A stretch of DNA of 7,435 bases from Methanomicrobiales archaeon. Lineage in GTDB: Archaea > Halobacteriota > Methanomicrobia > Methanomicrobiales > Methanomicrobiaceae. Position 1 is the stretch's first letter. Each line of letters opens with the position of its first letter. Location of the stretch: contig JAAYIO010000087.1 of the NCBI GenBank assembly GCA_012523385.1, positions 1 to 7,435 of the forward strand, read 5' to 3'. A program made the translations under genes and the position numbers. The notes under the pieces are model-generated. The model ran no database searches. It saw nothing but the letters and a program-made list of their open reading frames with translations, and had not been told where the DNA came from. Below are positions 6,266 to 7,435 of this stretch, piece after piece.

Positions 6266-6273
6266 GAGGTGAT
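6266..6273 (+). promoter_or_regulatory. Ribosome site GAGGTGAT, distant from its start
   Basis: GAGGTGAT is a perfect match to the complement of the archaeal 16S 3' end. It lies 15 bases before ATG 6289, longer than the usual 5-10. No ATG, GTG or TTG stands closer in frame, so ATG 6289 is kept as the start. Confidence 0.5.
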
Positions 6274-6280
6274 ATCCGCA

Positions 6281-6291
6281 CCATATATATG
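6281..6291 (-). promoter_or_regulatory. TATA box candidate for the sulfite-reductase-like gene
   Basis: The minus-strand sequence CATATATATGG (6281-6291) is a strong TATA-like element. It predicts a transcription start near 6262, which would give a leader of about 18 bases to ATG 6244 or about 87 bases to ATG 6175. The element overlaps the ATG of the divergent zinc-ribbon gene, so its A/T bases may serve either purpose. Confidence 0.4.
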
Positions 6292-6447
6292 ACAGATATT
6301 TCCCATGGCGGAGGCCAACAGCGGCGTCGCAACCCGCCGACACAATGCGTTTGCCCTCAGTGCGGCTACGCCGTCGAAAAGACTGCCGGCGTTCCCTGCC
6401 GGAGTATTAAATGCCCAAAGTGCGACGTGCCTTTGATGGGTAAATGA
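6289..6447 (+). CDS. Six-cysteine zinc-ribbon microprotein, copy 1
   Basis: This 52-residue protein has a basic, glycine/glutamine-rich N-terminus (HGGGQQRRRNPP, 6-17). A compact double-knuckle follows: C20, C22, C25 (CVCPQCGY), C37 (VPC), and C42, C45 (CPKC). Short archaeal proteins with CxCPxCGY...PC...CPKC are known as putative zinc-ribbon or metal-binding proteins of unknown role; DNA, RNA or protein partners are possible. The cysteine positions are identical to those of the second copy 141 bases downstream. The start is ATG 6289, with GAGGTGAT 15 bases upstream; the stop is TGA 6445-6447. The gene is divergent from the sulfite-reductase-like gene. Confidence 0.75.
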   Translation: MTDISHGGGQQRRRNPPTQCVCPQCGYAVEKTAGVPCRSIKCPKCDVPLMGK

Positions 6448-6469
6448 AACGACAACAGTAATACAAGCA

Positions 6470-6517
6470 CCCCTATTTTAAAGTAAAAGAGTTGCGACAC
6501 TCCAATAAAAGCAGGGG
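6470..6517 (+). terminator. Nested imperfect hairpin after zinc-ribbon copy 1
   Basis: CCCCT-A-TTTTA (6470-6480) pairs with TAAAA-GC-AGGGG (6506-6517), leaving a one-by-two internal bulge. The loop contains a smaller stem, GAGT (6489-6492) / ACTC (6499-6502). It starts 22 bases after the stop of copy 1 and ends before the TATA box of copy 2. It may end the first message or protect its 3' end. Confidence 0.4.
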
Positions 6518-6532
6518 ACACATCAGAATTCC

Positions 6533-6540
6533 TTAAATAG
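6533..6540 (+). promoter_or_regulatory. TATA box for zinc-ribbon copy 2
   Basis: TTAAATAG, preceded by CC, predicts a transcription start near 6562 and a leader of about 25 bases before ATG 6588. The same CCTTAAATA string occurs ahead of grpE (7004-7012), which supports both as promoter elements. Confidence 0.5.
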
Positions 6541-6563
6541 AGAGCTGGATGATAAACTCTCTA
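6538..6563. promoter_or_regulatory. Operator-like inverted repeat at the copy 2 promoter
   Basis: TAGAGAG (6538-6544) and CTCTCTA (6557-6563) are perfect reverse complements separated by 12 bases. The left arm overlaps the end of the TATA box and the right arm falls on the predicted transcription start, a placement suited to a repressor. Binding is inferred from symmetry and position only. Confidence 0.4.
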
Positions 6564-6587
6564 AACCGGAGTTTGGCGGCGGTATAT

Positions 6588-6755
6588 ATGACTATGAATA
6601 ATTCGGAAACAACACCTAAGCGCTCTGGAGATAGACCGGGACGATGCATCTGCCCCCGATGCGGGTATACCGCAGAGCGATCCCCCACTGTTCCATGCTG
6701 GAGTATGACCTGCCCCAAATGTGAGACACGTCTTACCCGGGGAGGGCAAGAATAA
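6588..6755 (+). CDS. Six-cysteine zinc-ribbon microprotein, copy 2
   Basis: This 55-residue paralogue of the preceding microprotein has C20, C22, C25 (CICPRCGY), C37 (VPC) and C42, C45 (CPKC) at exactly the same positions, with 16 of 31 residues identical between positions 20 and 50. The N-terminus is polar (MTMNNSETTPKRSGDRPG), and the C-terminus ends in RGGQE. ATG 6588 is chosen because it aligns with the start of copy 1: both read TATATATGAC across the start. ATG 6549 would add 13 unrelated residues and falls before the predicted transcription start. GGAG (6568-6571) is a distant ribosome site, 16 bases away. It probably arose by tandem duplication. Its own promoter and inverted repeat suggest separate control. 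Function is unknown. Confidence 0.72.
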   Translation: MTMNNSETTPKRSGDRPGRCICPRCGYTAERSPTVPCWSMTCPKCETRLTRGGQE

Positions 6756-7005
6756 CACAAGAAATATCGCTGTTCTGGAATGCCCAGAGGTGGTCGGCAC
6801 GATCAGTGTATGGAATATCTTTATGGGTGGGTATCCGACGGCCAGTTAGTATCTGACAAATACCAATATGAACCCACACATTACATTTATTCTTTAAATT
6901 CAGTCTTAAATACAATTTCAGAATATATTTCAATCTTTTTGTTGATCCGGGCAGTTGTTAAAATCCATCTATGTGTCAGAGAATCCGGCCAGTGCGAGGC
7001 AAACC
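6756..7005. other. AT-rich intergenic gap before grpE
   Basis: No convincing coding frame is present. One 111-codon plus-strand frame starting at 6780 runs out of frame into grpE; it lacks a ribosome site and family resemblance. The part around 6880-6945 is A/T-rich with several T-runs and may hold the end of the zinc-ribbon transcript. Confidence 0.4.
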
Positions 7006-7013
7006 TTAAATAT
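7006..7013 (+). promoter_or_regulatory. TATA box of grpE
   Basis: TTAAATAT, preceded by CAAACC as a possible TFB recognition element, predicts transcription from about 7035, only a few bases before ATG 7039. The grpE mRNA is therefore likely leaderless or nearly so, which agrees with the lack of a ribosome site before the ATG. Confidence 0.55.
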
Positions 7014-7014
7014 T

Positions 7015-7027
7015 TTCAGAGTCTGAA
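7015..7027. promoter_or_regulatory. Palindrome between TATA box and start of grpE
   Basis: TTCAGA-G-TCTGAA is a perfect 6-1-6 palindrome that begins 2 bases after the TATA box and ends about 8 bases before the predicted transcription start. Archaeal repressors of heat-shock genes are known to act in this interval. The sequence is a candidate operator; the regulator is not identified. Confidence 0.4.
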
Positions 7028-7038
7028 GAACTTCCTTA

Positions 7039-7435
7039 ATGGCGGCAGAACATGGGGAACCAGGAAAAATCAAACCGGCCGAAGAGATAGAACAGTTAGA
7101 AAAAAAACTTTCTGAACAAACTGCTCTCGCGGAAGAGCGATTAGACCGGCTGAAATATCTCCAGGCAGAGTTTGAAAATTTCCGGAAATGGTCTGAGAAA
7201 GAGAAAAAATCAGTCATTACCCGTGCAAACGAAAACCTGATAAAAGACCTCCTCGTCATCCTTGACGATTTTGAACAGTCGCTGCCAGCGCTTGAGAATG
7301 AAAAAAATCAGGAGGGAGTCAGGATGGTATACCAGAAAATGATGAAGATCCTGTCAGATTATGGATTGGAACCCATTGAGTGTATGGGAAAAAAGTCCGA
7401 TCCGCTTCTCCATGATGTGATCTGCAGGATGCAAT
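7039..7435 (+). CDS. grpE: GrpE, nucleotide exchange factor for DnaK (3' truncated by window)
   Basis: The first 132 residues of GrpE are present. GrpE releases ADP from DnaK and so drives the chaperone cycle in the cytoplasm. Residues 13-75 form the long charged coiled coil, including the family segment LQAEFENFRKWSEKEK (41-56). Residues 63-105 contain the ANENLIKDLLVILDDFEQSL region of the dimer helices. GLEPIE (109-114) begins the beta-wing. The normally conserved FDP-x2-H motif appears as SDP-x2-H (120-125). Most GrpE proteins have 170-200 residues, so the end lies beyond the window. ATG 7039 is chosen because it follows the predicted transcription start and begins a typical acidic N-terminus. 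In archaea that have it, grpE usually precedes dnaK and dnaJ. Confidence 0.93.
   Translation, partial: MAAEHGEPGKIKPAEEIEQLEKKLSEQTALAEERLDRLKYLQAEFENFRKWSEKEKKSVITRANENLIKDLLVILDDFEQSLPALENEKNQEGVRMVYQKMMKILSDYGLEPIECMGKKSDPLLHDVICRMQ

Noticed and set aside
6733..6933. Minus-strand frame of 66 codons in the spacer before grpE
   Set aside because: It overlaps the end of zinc-ribbon copy 2 and appears only because the region is A/T-rich.
6780..7115. Plus-strand frame of 111 codons before grpE
   Set aside because: It overlaps grpE out of frame, has no ribosome site, and its composition follows the A/T-rich spacer.
1..7435. CRISPR arrays, insertion sequences, tRNA or rRNA genes
   Set aside because: No regularly spaced direct repeats, transposase frames with terminal repeats, cloverleaf sequences or rRNA-like segments were seen on either strand.

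Overview
The window looks like chromosomal DNA from a methanogenic archaeon, most likely of the order Methanomicrobiales. This is inferred from three things: TATA-type promoter elements at archaeal spacing (for example TTAAATAT about 30 bases before grpE), GAGGTGAT/GGAG-type ribosome sites, and the gene mix (a UPF0182 membrane protein, a family 4 iron-sulfur uracil-DNA glycosylase, a small sulfite-reductase-like ferredoxin protein, and GrpE and J-domain chaperone genes in an archaeon). No species can be named from the sequence alone.

Layout. 65-376 (+) encodes a small J-domain protein. It is followed by an overlapping possible small ORF (367-465) and by a short gene remnant (468-653) interrupted by two in-frame TAA codons. 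654-839 holds no convincing gene. A family 4 uracil-DNA glycosylase (840-1451, -) lies 67 bases downstream of a 900-residue UPF0182 membrane protein (1519-4221, -) on the same strand, so the two may be co-transcribed. 4222-4524 is intergenic and carries outward-facing 5' regions. A SagB-type nitroreductase (4604-5287, +) follows. Its conserved N-terminus is encoded further upstream, but no ordinary start codon is in frame with it. It converges on a siroheme/ferredoxin sulfite-reductase-like protein (5333-6175, -), with an 11-bp perfect hairpin between them. Two tandem six-cysteine zinc-ribbon microproteins (6289-6447 and 6588-6755, +) come next, the first divergent from the reductase. After a 283-base AT-rich gap, grpE (7039 onward, +) runs off the end of the window.

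How the parts may work together. The J-domain protein and GrpE both belong to the DnaK chaperone system but sit at opposite ends, and dnaK probably lies beyond the right edge. The middle right is a redox-flavoured cluster: a flavin reductase, a siroheme/[4Fe-4S] protein and two Cys-rich microproteins. Their common role is unknown and any shared pathway is inference. No CRISPR array, insertion sequence, tRNA or rRNA was seen. The most noteworthy points are the double-TAA gene remnant, the anomalous 5' end of the nitroreductase gene, the duplicated zinc ribbons with identical cysteine spacing, and the palindrome placed between the TATA box and the predicted start of grpE.
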